Source: an uncultured Flavobacterium sp. (lineage in GTDB: Bacteria > Bacteroidota > Bacteroidia > Flavobacteriales > Flavobacteriaceae). From it: a DNA stretch of 64,000 nt. The notes below the pieces were generated by a model. It did no database searches. It saw only the letters and a program-made list of their open reading frames with translations, and was not told where the DNA came from. Where the stretch lies: positions 1 to 64,000 of the forward strand of contig NZ_CAMLDD010000010.1 in the NCBI RefSeq assembly GCF_946478785.1, in the 5' to 3' direction. Positions 26,753-35,072 of this stretch are shown here, in pieces. The translations under genes were made by a program, and so were the position numbers. Each line of letters begins with the position of its first letter. The stretch's first letter is position 1.

Positions 26753-27713
26753 TTTTTTGTTTCTGCTACTTTCAGTTTTACTGGTTTCGTGTTTTCAAAA
26801 AAATGAAAATAAGATACAGCCAAAACCAGGTAAAACCAATATAATTTCTATTATCATAGATGACCAGTTGTGGTATGGTGAAGTAGGTGACAGCATACGA
26901 AATAAATTTGCTTCACCCGTTTTAGGCCTTACAAAAGAAGAACCCCTGTTTACAATTAATCAATATCCCGCTAAACTGCTTGAAGGTTTTGTAACTGATA
27001 GCAGGAGTATTATTGTGGTCAAAAAATCATCTGCAGACAAATTTGAGGTTAAAACGAATTTTAAAACTTTACCTCACAATACTTTCCGAATATATGGTAA
27101 ATCTATTCAGGATATAATTTGCAACATTGAAATGAATTCGCCTGAAATCATTAAGACAATTCGTGAAACAGAGATTAAGAAATTGCAACAGGATAACAGT
27201 AAATCACTTTTGAATCCTGCCATTATCAAAAACAAATTTCATATAAATCTGCAAATTCCAACAGGATATGAATATATGTTGCACAAAAGAAACTTCATTT
27301 GGCTGAAGAAAGAAATTATTAGTGGCAACACAAGCCTGCTTATTTACCAGATTCCATTAAACAGGCTGACAAAAAACTCTAATATTGTTGGGAATATTGT
27401 CAGAATGCGCGATTCGGTTGGTCTTTACATCAAAGGACGCGAGAAAAATACACAGATGATAACCGGTGAAGATTATGCGCCTTATTTCTCTATTACCACT
27501 TTAAATGGCAGGAAAGCTTTTGAGACAAAAGGAACCTGGGAATTAAAAAACGATTTTATGACAGGTCCTTTTATCAATTATGCCATAGTTGATGAAGATT
27601 ATAATAGAATTCTGGTCATTGAAGGATTCTGTTATTCACCTTCAAATCAGGAACGTGATTTAATGCTGGATTTAGAGGCGATTATAAAATCAATAAAAAT
27701 TGATAAGAGATAA
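26739..27713 (+). CDS. DUF4837 family lipoprotein
   Basis: This 324-residue lipoprotein has a signal peptide ending LLVSC (lipidated Cys at residue 18). The body resembles DUF4837, a family found mainly in Bacteroidota with no established function: IIDDQLWYGEVGDSIRNKFASP near the N-terminus, a central INLQIPTGY strand and FVWLKKE-like segment, and a late GTWELKNDFMTGPF. It follows the lytic transglycosylase gene by 48 bp on the same strand, a common arrangement in this group, which may point to an envelope role (inference). Confidence 0.75.
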   Translation: MNKTHFLFLLLSVLLVSCFQKNENKIQPKPGKTNIISIIIDDQLWYGEVGDSIRNKFASPVLGLTKEEPLFTINQYPAKLLEGFVTDSRSIIVVKKSSADKFEVKTNFKTLPHNTFRIYGKSIQDIICNIEMNSPEIIKTIRETEIKKLQQDNSKSLLNPAIIKNKFHINLQIPTGYEYMLHKRNFIWLKKEIISGNTSLLIYQIPLNRLTKNSNIVGNIVRMRDSVGLYIKGREKNTQMITGEDYAPYFSITTLNGRKAFETKGTWELKNDFMTGPFINYAIVDEDYNRILVIEGFCYSPSNQERDLMLDLEAIIKSIKIDKR

Positions 27714-27726
27714 ATATTTTATTTTA

Positions 27727-27734
27727 TACTTTTG
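27727..27734 (+). promoter_or_regulatory. Promoter -7 box for the DUF1579 lipoprotein gene
   Basis: TACTTTTG matches TAnnTTTG, 29 bp before the ATG. It is followed by the near-palindrome GTTTGTAACAAAC (27734-27746), which would lie at or just after the transcription start and could be an operator. Confidence 0.5.
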
Positions 27735-27762
27735 TTTGTAACAAACAGTAAAACAAACAATT

Positions 27763-28404
27763 ATGAAAAATTTATTTGTAACATTCTTGATGTTAGTTTT
27801 GTTTTTTTCTTCATGTAAAAAGGAAGCAAAAACAGAAATGGAAACCACGAAACCCGCTGATAGTGTAAAAACAGAAGATTCAATTGCTGAAAAACCTTTA
27901 GATTCTGCTGCACAAATGAAAGCTTGGATCGATTATGCTACACCTGGTTTGGCGCATAAAATGTTGGCTGATGAAACCGGAACCTGGAACTGTGATATGA
28001 CTTTTTGGCAAGAAGAAGGTGGAAAACCTGAAAAGGCAACTTCTACGGCAACTATTAAGATGATTCTTGGAGGCCGTTATCAGGAAGCAAGTTACCAGGG
28101 AACTATGATGGGGCAGCCATTTGAAGGAAAATCTACACTGGCCTACAATAATGCAAGCAAAGAATTTACCACTGCTTTTATTGATAATATGGGTACAGGT
28201 ATGATGGTTGCCACTGGAAAATACGACGAAGCCAGCAAAAGCATGAATTTGAAAGGTGAAATGGTAAGCCCTCTAAACGGAAAAAAAACACCTTACAGGG
28301 AAGTATATACGATAGTTGATGCCAATACCCGCAAGATGGAAATGTATGATACAAAAAATGGCAAAGAATATAAAAGCTTGGAAATTAGAATGACAAGAAA
28401 ATAA
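27763..28404 (+). CDS. DUF1579 family lipoprotein
   Basis: This 213-residue protein has a lipoprotein signal (MKNLFVTFLMLVLFFSSC, Cys18) and a Lys/Glu/Asp-rich linker to about residue 50. A DUF1579-like domain follows, with GTWNCDMTFWQEEGG, ILGGRYQEASYQGTMMGQPF, the repeated GTGMMVATGKYDEA and a Met-rich C-terminal strand. The domain is a predicted small beta-barrel and its function is not established. It has its own promoter box and a strong terminator, so it is probably a single-gene unit. Confidence 0.82.
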   Translation: MKNLFVTFLMLVLFFSSCKKEAKTEMETTKPADSVKTEDSIAEKPLDSAAQMKAWIDYATPGLAHKMLADETGTWNCDMTFWQEEGGKPEKATSTATIKMILGGRYQEASYQGTMMGQPFEGKSTLAYNNASKEFTTAFIDNMGTGMMVATGKYDEASKSMNLKGEMVSPLNGKKTPYREVYTIVDANTRKMEMYDTKNGKEYKSLEIRMTRK

Positions 28405-28412
28405 TTTAAGGC

Positions 28413-28441
28413 CCCGATTGTAATTTGCAATCGGGCTTTTT
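28413..28441 (+). terminator. Intrinsic terminator after the DUF1579 gene
   Basis: CCCGATTG (28413-28420) and CAATCGGG (28428-28435) form a perfect 8-bp stem followed by a T-run. This is a classic rho-independent terminator. Confidence 0.85.
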
Positions 28442-28663
28442 ATTTAAACTTAAAAGTTGGGATAAAATAGCACTTCATAACATTCTGTTTAAAATAGAAA
28501 GCTCAAAACTTACACATCACTTTAAGAATGGAGTTAGATAAATTGCAACTTTGTTATAAAGCAAAAATAAGCATTCAATTCAGGGTGGCGGTAATAAATA
28601 TCCTTACGAAAGGCGATCATTTCGACAGACGTGTTGAGTTTTGATTGCTAAAAGTAATAAAAT

Positions 28664-30856
28664 CTAATTACCTAATTCAAGTTGATTTTTTACCAGATTA
28701 AAATAATCAGATTTGTTGGCCACGAGTTCTTTATGATTCCCCATTTCTACTACTTCTCCTTTATTGAGTACAATAATCTGATCTGCATTTTTTACCGTGC
28801 TTAAACGATGTGCAATTATTAAAACCGTTTTTCCTTTAAAGAAAAGCTGCAAATTGTCATGGATAATTTTTTCATTTTCAGCATCAAGAGCACTTGTTGC
28901 TTCATCAAAAAATATATAATGGGGATTTTTATATACAGCTCTTGCTATTAAGATTCGTTGTTTTTGTCCACCGGAAAGACCATTTCCTGAAGTACCTATT
29001 TTTGTGTTATAACCTAATGGTAATGATGAAATAAAGCTCTCAATATTGGCTATTTTTGCTGCCATGTGAAGTCTTTCCTTATTTACAAATTCATCACCTG
29101 TAGCAATATTTCGCTCAATTGTATCTCCAAAAATAAATCCGTCCTGCATTACTACACCACAATTATCGCGTAAGCTTCTTGCCGAAATAAAATTAATGTT
29201 TTCCCCATTTACAAATATTTCCCCATTTGTGGGTTCATAGAACTTTAATAATAATTTCAATAGTGTAGTTTTCCCGCTTCCACTTGCTCCTACTATGGCG
29301 GTAATTTTACTTTCCGGAATCGTAAAATCGATATCTTTTAAAACATACGGTGATTTTGGACCTTCGTATTGAAATGAAACATCTTTGATATCTATAAAAA
29401 AGCTGTCATTACTAGAAATCTCTTTTTGATTTTCAATGTATTCTGTCGGATGATTTTGTACTTCATTTAGTCTTTCTAAACTTAATTTGGCATCCTGGAG
29501 GGAGCGGAAAAACATAACCAACTGCTGTATTGGAGAATTCATTTGACCAATAATGTATGAAACTCCTAATAATTGACCTAAAGTCATATTTCCGTTTACT
29601 ACATAAGACGCTGCCAAAAAAGTTACAAGAATATTCTTAATTTGGTTTATGAATTCAAAACCTGATAATTGGAATTGATCAATCCTTAAAATTCTGAGGT
29701 TTATTTTGAATAATTTTTGTTGAATTAGCTTCCATTCCCTAAGTTTAAAATCTTCAAATTTATTCAGTTTCATTTCAGTTAGACCATTGATAATCTCATA
29801 AACTGAATCCTGATCTTCGCTTCTTTGGCGAAAGCGATAATAATCTAAAATTTTTCTTTCCTTGAGCCAGTAAAATGACCAGCCTAATGATATGGCTGTT
29901 AATAAGATATAAACGCAAAAGATTCTATAATCATAATATAAAAAGACACCAAAAAACACAATGAATGTGATTATGGAGAAAAAAGTAGTAAGACTTTGTG
30001 AGGTCAGAAATTCTTCTATTCGCTCATTATCCTGAATTCTCTGTATAAAATCACCTCTTTTTTTGGTATCGAAAAACTTAATTGGCAATTGAAGAATTTT
30101 TTTTATGAAGTCTGAAATAATAGAAATACTTAAGTGCGAACCCACATAGAGCATGAGCCAATTTCGAATAACATCAATTGTAATTGAACCAAAAAAAACA
30201 GCTAACTGAACTGATAAAATCAGGAAAATATAGTTCATGTTTTTGGCATTAACACCATTGTCAATTAACATTTGCGTTAAAAAAGGAAAAGTTAAGGTCA
30301 ACATACTTCCTACCAAAAGCAACAAAAAAATGCTGATGAATTTGTTTTTGTGAGGATACAAAAAAGGTAAAATCTGTTTTATGCTAATTTTATCTTCCTG
30401 AACAGGTTCTTTAGTAATGAATTCTTCTGTGGGCAGTAAGAACAAAGCTACGCCATCGTTATCATCAGAATACCAAGATTTTAAAAAAAAGTCTTCAGTT
30501 ATTTTTATAAGTCCGTGGGCCGGATCAGCAATGTGGAAATAGTACTTATTGGTAAGGCAAGATTTTGTTATCTTTCTTAAAACAACAAAATGATTTTGAT
30601 TCCAATGAAGAATACAAGGGAAAAATTCTTTTCTTTCAATAAGTTCATTTAATTTGATCTTAAGAGAATATGTATCAAGACCAATACTATTTGCGGCTTC
30701 TCTGATACCACTCAAAGAAACTCCTTCTCTTGTAATGAATGAATTTTCTTTGAGAAATTTCAAAGAATAATTTTTACCATAATAACTTGCTATCATACTC
30801 AAACAAGCCGGACCGCAATCCATTTTATCATGTTGATGTTTGAATCGAAAAGACAT
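28664..30856 (-). CDS. C39 peptidase-containing ABC transporter (double-glycine peptide exporter)
   Basis: This 730-residue PCAT-type exporter should cut a double-glycine leader and pump the mature peptide across the inner membrane. The N-terminal C39 peptidase has its complete triad: Cys14 in DKMDCGPACLS, His89 in NQNHFVVL and Asp111 in IADPAHG. A six-helix ABC membrane domain spans about residues 165-440. The nucleotide-binding domain has Walker A GASGSGKTTLLK, signature LSGGQKQRILIARA, Walker B YIFFDEATSALD and the H-loop IAHRLST. It lies 61 bp downstream of a JmjC-type dioxygenase gene and follows a short gene encoding a matching double-glycine peptide, so the substrate is very probably that peptide. 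No accessory membrane-fusion (HlyD-like) gene is present. Confidence 0.93.
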   Translation of the reverse strand: MSFRFKHQHDKMDCGPACLSMIASYYGKNYSLKFLKENSFITREGVSLSGIREAANSIGLDTYSLKIKLNELIERKEFFPCILHWNQNHFVVLRKITKSCLTNKYYFHIADPAHGLIKITEDFFLKSWYSDDNDGVALFLLPTEEFITKEPVQEDKISIKQILPFLYPHKNKFISIFLLLLVGSMLTLTFPFLTQMLIDNGVNAKNMNYIFLILSVQLAVFFGSITIDVIRNWLMLYVGSHLSISIISDFIKKILQLPIKFFDTKKRGDFIQRIQDNERIEEFLTSQSLTTFFSIITFIVFFGVFLYYDYRIFCVYILLTAISLGWSFYWLKERKILDYYRFRQRSEDQDSVYEIINGLTEMKLNKFEDFKLREWKLIQQKLFKINLRILRIDQFQLSGFEFINQIKNILVTFLAASYVVNGNMTLGQLLGVSYIIGQMNSPIQQLVMFFRSLQDAKLSLERLNEVQNHPTEYIENQKEISSNDSFFIDIKDVSFQYEGPKSPYVLKDIDFTIPESKITAIVGASGSGKTTLLKLLLKFYEPTNGEIFVNGENINFISARSLRDNCGVVMQDGFIFGDTIERNIATGDEFVNKERLHMAAKIANIESFISSLPLGYNTKIGTSGNGLSGGQKQRILIARAVYKNPHYIFFDEATSALDAENEKIIHDNLQLFFKGKTVLIIAHRLSTVKNADQIIVLNKGEVVEMGNHKELVANKSDYFNLVKNQLELGN

Positions 30857-30917
30857 ATCTCTTTATATTAATTATATAATGATTATTCATTATCAAATGC
30901 GAGCATTCATTCAGATA

Positions 30918-32195
30918 CTAAGGGTAAACAATTTCAATTGCCTTTTTATCGTACAGCATTGCAAGGAAGTATAAACAGGCTTCTTTTGGCCAGTCTTTTT
31001 TAAGTTTTTTAATTAAATCATCAACCTTAAAAACTTGATTTGTATTTAATTTTTCAATTATTTTTTCAAGTTCAGGATGGTATTTTATTTCCATTTTATA
31101 ACCTCTGGCAAAAAAAGTCAATTCCTCTTCAAACACGACTGAATATAATTTAAAAAAAGGAGGAGCCTGTACTTTTGCCTTGTCAAGTAAATTATATTCT
31201 TCATCAATATTGAATTTTTTCTCTGATGAAAGTGTAAGTGGCAAACCTGACCAGCCACCGTTACTAAGAATTGCATATCGATATTCATTACTGACATGAT
31301 TTAATAAATCAATAACTTTAGTTTCACCACTCAAATTCTGAACTGATAAAAGAGGCTCAATATTACTTGTGTCTGTGTCGATCGTTAATATAGCATCGTT
31401 TTTTTGAATGTATTGGATCGCGAACGATTTGAACATTTGTTTGGTATATGTTTCTTTCGTTGGATTATTAAACCATAATGTAAAGGCTACTGATAAATCT
31501 CCAGAATAACCAACATGCCATTTATCCCAAGGCATATAATAAATATCACCGGTTCTAAACTGATATTTGATAGCGTCTTCTAATAAAGGTTCAATATCAG
31601 TGTTGTTGGTTTTAGAATCTGCTTTTTTATCATAAATGTCATTCTCCCAGTTATACATTATTTTGTCGCCAGGCCCTAAATGAAAATGGATAACATTTTC
31701 TCCTCGTCTGTCTCTATGAATTCCTAATGGTGTATATCCGTAATTTCCAATAAAAATAGTTCCATCTAAACCCAAAAGAGGTGTTCCGAGTTTTTGAATT
31801 AAAGGGTCTAGTAATAAACGAACTGTTTTTGCCATTTCATTAGAATACTTTTCAGTAAAATTCATAATGATAGCAAATTTTTGTCCGTTAAAAACCCTAT
31901 CAGCATATTGTTCTATCGTTTCGCCTTCTAGCGGCGGATTGCTAAAAACATTATTGACTACATATTTTTCATTCTGCTCTTCTCCATCAAGATAAAAACG
32001 AAATCCTTCAACATTTGTATTAAATTTTGACATATTAATTAAAATATTCAAAACTTCAGTATTCATTTTATCTACGTTGGGCTTTGTTAAGGCATCTTTG
32101 AAAACATTTGTTTTGGAGAAATTTTCATTCTTAACCAAAAAATCATCCCACCAAAAATCATCTAAAATATTTCGACTGATAGTATTTGCTTCCAT
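30918..32195 (-). CDS. JmjC/cupin-like Fe(II)/2-oxoglutarate dioxygenase, putative RiPP maturase
   Basis: This 425-residue protein has the fold signature of the JmjC/cupin-like hydroxylases. A likely iron triad is His160-x-Asp162 in PLGIHRDRRGENVIHFHLG and His227 in YYMPWDKWHVGYSGD, with beta-rich sequence between them. The C-terminal 150 residues include a helical segment (about 370-425) that could be a winged-helix or substrate-binding element, as in ribosomal-oxygenase-like enzymes (inference). It is placed between the precursor peptide gene and the C39 exporter on the same strand, so the peptide is its likely substrate; hydroxylation of side chains in the Lys/Val-rich core is a reasonable guess. 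It could instead hydroxylate another protein. The start at 32195 is the only one giving the full conserved N-terminus. Confidence 0.78.
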   Translation of the reverse strand: MEANTISRNILDDFWWDDFLVKNENFSKTNVFKDALTKPNVDKMNTEVLNILINMSKFNTNVEGFRFYLDGEEQNEKYVVNNVFSNPPLEGETIEQYADRVFNGQKFAIIMNFTEKYSNEMAKTVRLLLDPLIQKLGTPLLGLDGTIFIGNYGYTPLGIHRDRRGENVIHFHLGPGDKIMYNWENDIYDKKADSKTNNTDIEPLLEDAIKYQFRTGDIYYMPWDKWHVGYSGDLSVAFTLWFNNPTKETYTKQMFKSFAIQYIQKNDAILTIDTDTSNIEPLLSVQNLSGETKVIDLLNHVSNEYRYAILSNGGWSGLPLTLSSEKKFNIDEEYNLLDKAKVQAPPFFKLYSVVFEEELTFFARGYKMEIKYHPELEKIIEKLNTNQVFKVDDLIKKLKKDWPKEACLYFLAMLYDKKAIEIVYP

Positions 32196-32216
32196 AAAGT
32201 GTTTTTTAAAATTAAT

Positions 32217-32246
32217 AAAAAGTTAGGAGAATTATCTTCTCCTAAC
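32217..32246 (-). terminator. Terminator or attenuator directly after the precursor peptide gene
   Basis: On the minus strand GTTAGGAGAA and TTCTCCTAAC form a perfect 10-bp stem with a 5-nt loop, followed by TTTTTATTAATTTTT. It lies 22 bp after the peptide stop codon and before the dioxygenase ATG. Partial readthrough would give much peptide mRNA and little enzyme and exporter mRNA, as in many bacteriocin operons. Confidence 0.8.
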
Positions 32247-32268
32247 CCCTCATATAAAGAGCTAAAAA

Positions 32269-32406
32269 TTACTCAGCCGCTTTAATTTTAATTTTAACCT
32301 TAACTTTAACATCTTCTTCTAATCCACCTTTAACTTGAGTTTCTTCTAGTGGAGATAAAGTTTTTACATTTAAAAAACTTTTCGCATCGAATTTTTGATT
32401 TTTCAT
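32269..32406 (-). CDS. Double-glycine RiPP-like precursor peptide with alternating Val/Ile-Lys core
   Basis: This 45-codon gene encodes a leader of 28 residues starting MKNQKFDAKSF and ending LSPLEETQVKGG. That end fits the double-glycine pattern LSxxE...(V/I)xGG used by C39 peptidases, with Leu -12, Ser -11, Glu -8, Val -4 and Gly -2/-1. Predicted cleavage leaves the 17-residue core LEEDVKVKVKIKIKAAE, with five strictly alternating hydrophobic-Lys pairs: an amphipathic beta-strand with a cationic face and an acidic head. It has no Cys, Ser or Thr, so it cannot be an ordinary lanthipeptide or sactipeptide. The ATG follows an A/T-rich leader. It lies 94 bp after the barrel gene and is followed by a terminator-like hairpin, the dioxygenase and the C39 exporter. 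A 12-bp palindrome (CAAGATATCTTG, 32480-32491) lies upstream. Confidence 0.85.
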   Translation of the reverse strand: MKNQKFDAKSFLNVKTLSPLEETQVKGGLEEDVKVKVKIKIKAAE

Positions 32407-32500
32407 TTTAAATAAATTTAATGGTTTATTAATGAACTCAAAAGTTTAAAGACATTAGAATTTTATTGGTCTCACCTTGCAAGATATCTTGTATATTGTT

Positions 32501-34894
32501 TCACTTTGTTCTGTTATACTCTTCCTGATTAATGTTTTTGTTTTCCGGAGTTTTGAATTTTTTCCCAAAATCATATCCAACAGCCAATCTAAAATACCTG
32601 CTGTCATAATAATTCCTGAATGAAGTTTTAATATCATTTGAATACGATGTATATGTTGTTCTGCTGGAACTCAATATATCATTTCCATATAGCGATATGT
32701 TTAATTTCTTGTTTAAAAGGAGTAATTTCAAAGAAGAATTTAATTGATTAAAGCTTGTATTCGTATCTAAGTTATCGACACCATTTGTTACAAACGTGTA
32801 GGATATATTAAATATTAAAGTTTTGTTTTTGTTTAATGTAATGTCATTGCTTAATGAAAATTCTCCGTTCCATCCTTTCAAATAATCGAGCGTTACAGGA
32901 ATTTTGGATGAGGTTGAACTGTAATAGATGTCTGCATAAAAGTTTGTTTTTAATGCTTTAAAAGTCTCAACAATTATAGTCTGGTTAAAGCCAAACATTT
33001 TATTTACTATAAAATTTTGAGGGATATTTTCCTGAACATTGGTCTCTGCATCAATTATGGCAACTTGTTCGAATCCATCATCTAGGTATGAAAAATAAAA
33101 TGAACTGATTAGATTTTCTTTATAAGCGTACTCAAACTCCATGTTTTGCGCAAATGAAGGTTGTAAAAAGGGATTTCCCACAGCAAATGAATAAGGTGAA
33201 TATATCCAGACAAAAGGATTTAAAAGATTATAACTTGGTCTGTTAATACGTCTTCCATAATTTAATGAAAATGAGTTATTTTCATTTGCCGTATAGGAGA
33301 CATAAGCAGATGGAAATAGTTTTGTATAATTTACTTTGTTGGTTTTTCCTAAAGTAGTTGAATTTCCTGTAGTTTGTGTACTTTCTAAACGAAGACCAAA
33401 TTTAGAATCCCATTTGTCTCCGAAATTTTTTTGTATTGAAAAATACAAAGCCTGCGTATTTTCTTTATATATAAATTCATTACTCTGTGTAAGATCAATA
33501 ACTGTTATTCCATCTTGAATATCATAGAAATTAAATCCATTATTTGTATTGATATAAGAAATTCTTCCACCATAATTCAAATTCAGAAACGTAGTGGGAT
33601 GTTCCATATCTAAATTAAATGAGTAATTTTTTATTTTTTGCCTGCCAACATTGTAGGCAGAAACAAATGAATCTGGCTCTAAAATATAATCATTGGAGAA
33701 AGTATTGGTTTCAAATAACCTTTCTGAGTCAATTTTATAATCAAAATAGTCAAAGTCAAAAGATAGTATTTTGCCAATAGTATCCAGTTTATATATAAAA
33801 TTATAGTTTAATGCATTTGAAATTCTTTCTCTATCATTATTTGCTTTTGTAACAAGTATAGAATCAATTACTTTCGTACTAGAATTGCTTAATGTACTTG
33901 TAATATTTTCTTTTGCTGTAGGCTTATTTCTAGTTGTATTATACAAAAAGCCCATCGAAATTTTTTCGTTTATTTTATAATCCAGACCCAATTTTGCAGA
34001 AAACAATTTTGAATAATCCCTTTTGTTTTTTTCTTCTTTCCAATCAATATCCGGATAATTAATTATCCTGTTTTCAACAGGTGCATTTGACCCATTACTA
34101 TATGTCAAATTTGTATTTAACGTAATTTTATTTTTTTGCGCATTAAAATTTATTCCTGTCTCACCTTTTGCATAAGTTGCCTGCTGATAAACTGATCTGA
34201 CAGAAGAATTCCATGCATCATTTTTAGCTTTCTTAGTTCTAATATTAATAATTCCACTATTACCTTCAGCATTATACTTTGCTGGCGGATTTGTAATTAC
34301 TTCAATGCTTTTAATTTGATCTGATTTTAAGCTTCTCAGATAATTAATTAAATCATCTCCGGTAAGTTTCAGCATTCTATCATCAAGCATTACGCTCATT
34401 TCGCTCTTCCCAATCATGGCAATCTGATCGTTCTGAACCTTTATTCTTGGCGTTAATTTTAAAATATCAATAGCATCTCCACCAGCAGCTGCAGTAGAAT
34501 TTTCGACATTAAAAATTAATCTATCTACTTTTCGTTCTAATATTTTCTTTTTAGAATTGACAATCACTTCTTTCAAGTCTTTTATATCTTCTATTACCTC
34601 AATTGTTCCTAAATTGGTGTCAATACTTAAATCCATTTTTTGCTCAAATTTTTTGAGGCCAATTTTTTTTATTTTTAAAAAGTATATGTCTTTAGAAAGT
34701 AAAAAAGTGAATTCACCTTTGTCATTAGATAACTCACTCATAACATCAATTGAATCTTTATTAACAACAATTATTTCAGCAAGCTCAATTGAACTTCCAT
34801 TTTGGTTAACAATTTTGCCTGTTAATCTAATTTGAGAAAATAAAGTTGTTGGAAATATCATTAATAAACTTGTTAAGTAATAAATCTTATTCAT
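32501..34894 (-). CDS. Outer-membrane beta-barrel protein, TonB-dependent receptor-like
   Basis: This 797-residue protein has a signal peptide (MNKIYYLTSLLMIFPTTLFSQ), an N-terminal carboxypeptidase-regulatory-like beta-sandwich (about residues 22-105; RLTGKIVNQNGSSIELAEI), a plug domain (about 115-220; ILKLTPRIKVQN..., IKSIEVITNPPAKYNAEGNSGIINI) and a barrel of the OMP_b-brl_3 type to the C-terminus. Such proteins often accompany peptide exporters and maturases in Bacteroidota. Here it is the first gene of the cluster, followed 94 bp later by the precursor. It may carry the peptide across the outer membrane, take it up, or act as receptor or immunity factor; the sequence does not decide. The last residues (NQEEYNRTK) do not end in the usual aromatic residue of barrel proteins. 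Confidence 0.85.
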   Translation of the reverse strand: MNKIYYLTSLLMIFPTTLFSQIRLTGKIVNQNGSSIELAEIIVVNKDSIDVMSELSNDKGEFTFLLSKDIYFLKIKKIGLKKFEQKMDLSIDTNLGTIEVIEDIKDLKEVIVNSKKKILERKVDRLIFNVENSTAAAGGDAIDILKLTPRIKVQNDQIAMIGKSEMSVMLDDRMLKLTGDDLINYLRSLKSDQIKSIEVITNPPAKYNAEGNSGIINIRTKKAKNDAWNSSVRSVYQQATYAKGETGINFNAQKNKITLNTNLTYSNGSNAPVENRIINYPDIDWKEEKNKRDYSKLFSAKLGLDYKINEKISMGFLYNTTRNKPTAKENITSTLSNSSTKVIDSILVTKANNDRERISNALNYNFIYKLDTIGKILSFDFDYFDYKIDSERLFETNTFSNDYILEPDSFVSAYNVGRQKIKNYSFNLDMEHPTTFLNLNYGGRISYINTNNGFNFYDIQDGITVIDLTQSNEFIYKENTQALYFSIQKNFGDKWDSKFGLRLESTQTTGNSTTLGKTNKVNYTKLFPSAYVSYTANENNSFSLNYGRRINRPSYNLLNPFVWIYSPYSFAVGNPFLQPSFAQNMEFEYAYKENLISSFYFSYLDDGFEQVAIIDAETNVQENIPQNFIVNKMFGFNQTIIVETFKALKTNFYADIYYSSTSSKIPVTLDYLKGWNGEFSLSNDITLNKNKTLIFNISYTFVTNGVDNLDTNTSFNQLNSSLKLLLLNKKLNISLYGNDILSSSRTTYTSYSNDIKTSFRNYYDSRYFRLAVGYDFGKKFKTPENKNINQEEYNRTK

Positions 34895-34923
34895 TAATTT
34901 TTGGTATTAGCAAGTTAATTGCG

Positions 34924-34957
34924 ATAACAAATAGTTGTTATTTCTAACACAAATATA
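34924..34957 (-). promoter_or_regulatory. Promoter and palindromic operator candidate for the RiPP-like cluster
   Basis: On the minus strand TATATTTG (34950-34957) matches TAnnTTTG and points to the barrel gene. Transcription would start near 34942. Directly there lies the 18-bp palindrome ATAACAAATAGTTGTTAT (34924-34941), with perfect 7-bp arms. That is the classic position for repressor control, and the divergent XRE gene is the natural candidate regulator. Confidence 0.65.
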
Positions 34958-35010
34958 TAAAAGAAGAAAAAAAAGTGTTATGCGATTTTATGCGAATTAT
35001 CTTAAAATTT

Positions 35011-35068
35011 ATAACAAATATTTCATACTTATCCCAAAAACATTTATATTTACAAAAATCTTTGTTAT
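35011..35068 (+). promoter_or_regulatory. Second pair of ATAACAA/TTGTTAT half-sites before the XRE gene
   Basis: ATAACAA at 35011-35017 and TTGTTAT at 35062-35068 repeat the arms of the palindrome at 34924, now 44 bp apart and flanking the likely XRE promoter (TATATTTA, 35045-35052, seven of eight bases of TAnnTTTG). This suggests autoregulation, possibly by looping. A direct repeat TTATGCGA occurs at 34979 and 34988. Confidence 0.45.
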
Positions 35069-35072
35069 TAAT

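Noticed and set aside
30860..30905. Palindrome ATAATGAATAATCATTAT between dioxygenase and exporter genes
   Set aside because: Purely A/T, short and without a T-tract; likely chance in this base composition.
32455..32637. 60-codon ORF near the precursor peptide
   Set aside because: It overlaps the barrel gene on the same strand in another frame and lacks a leader motif; the real small gene is at 32269-32406.
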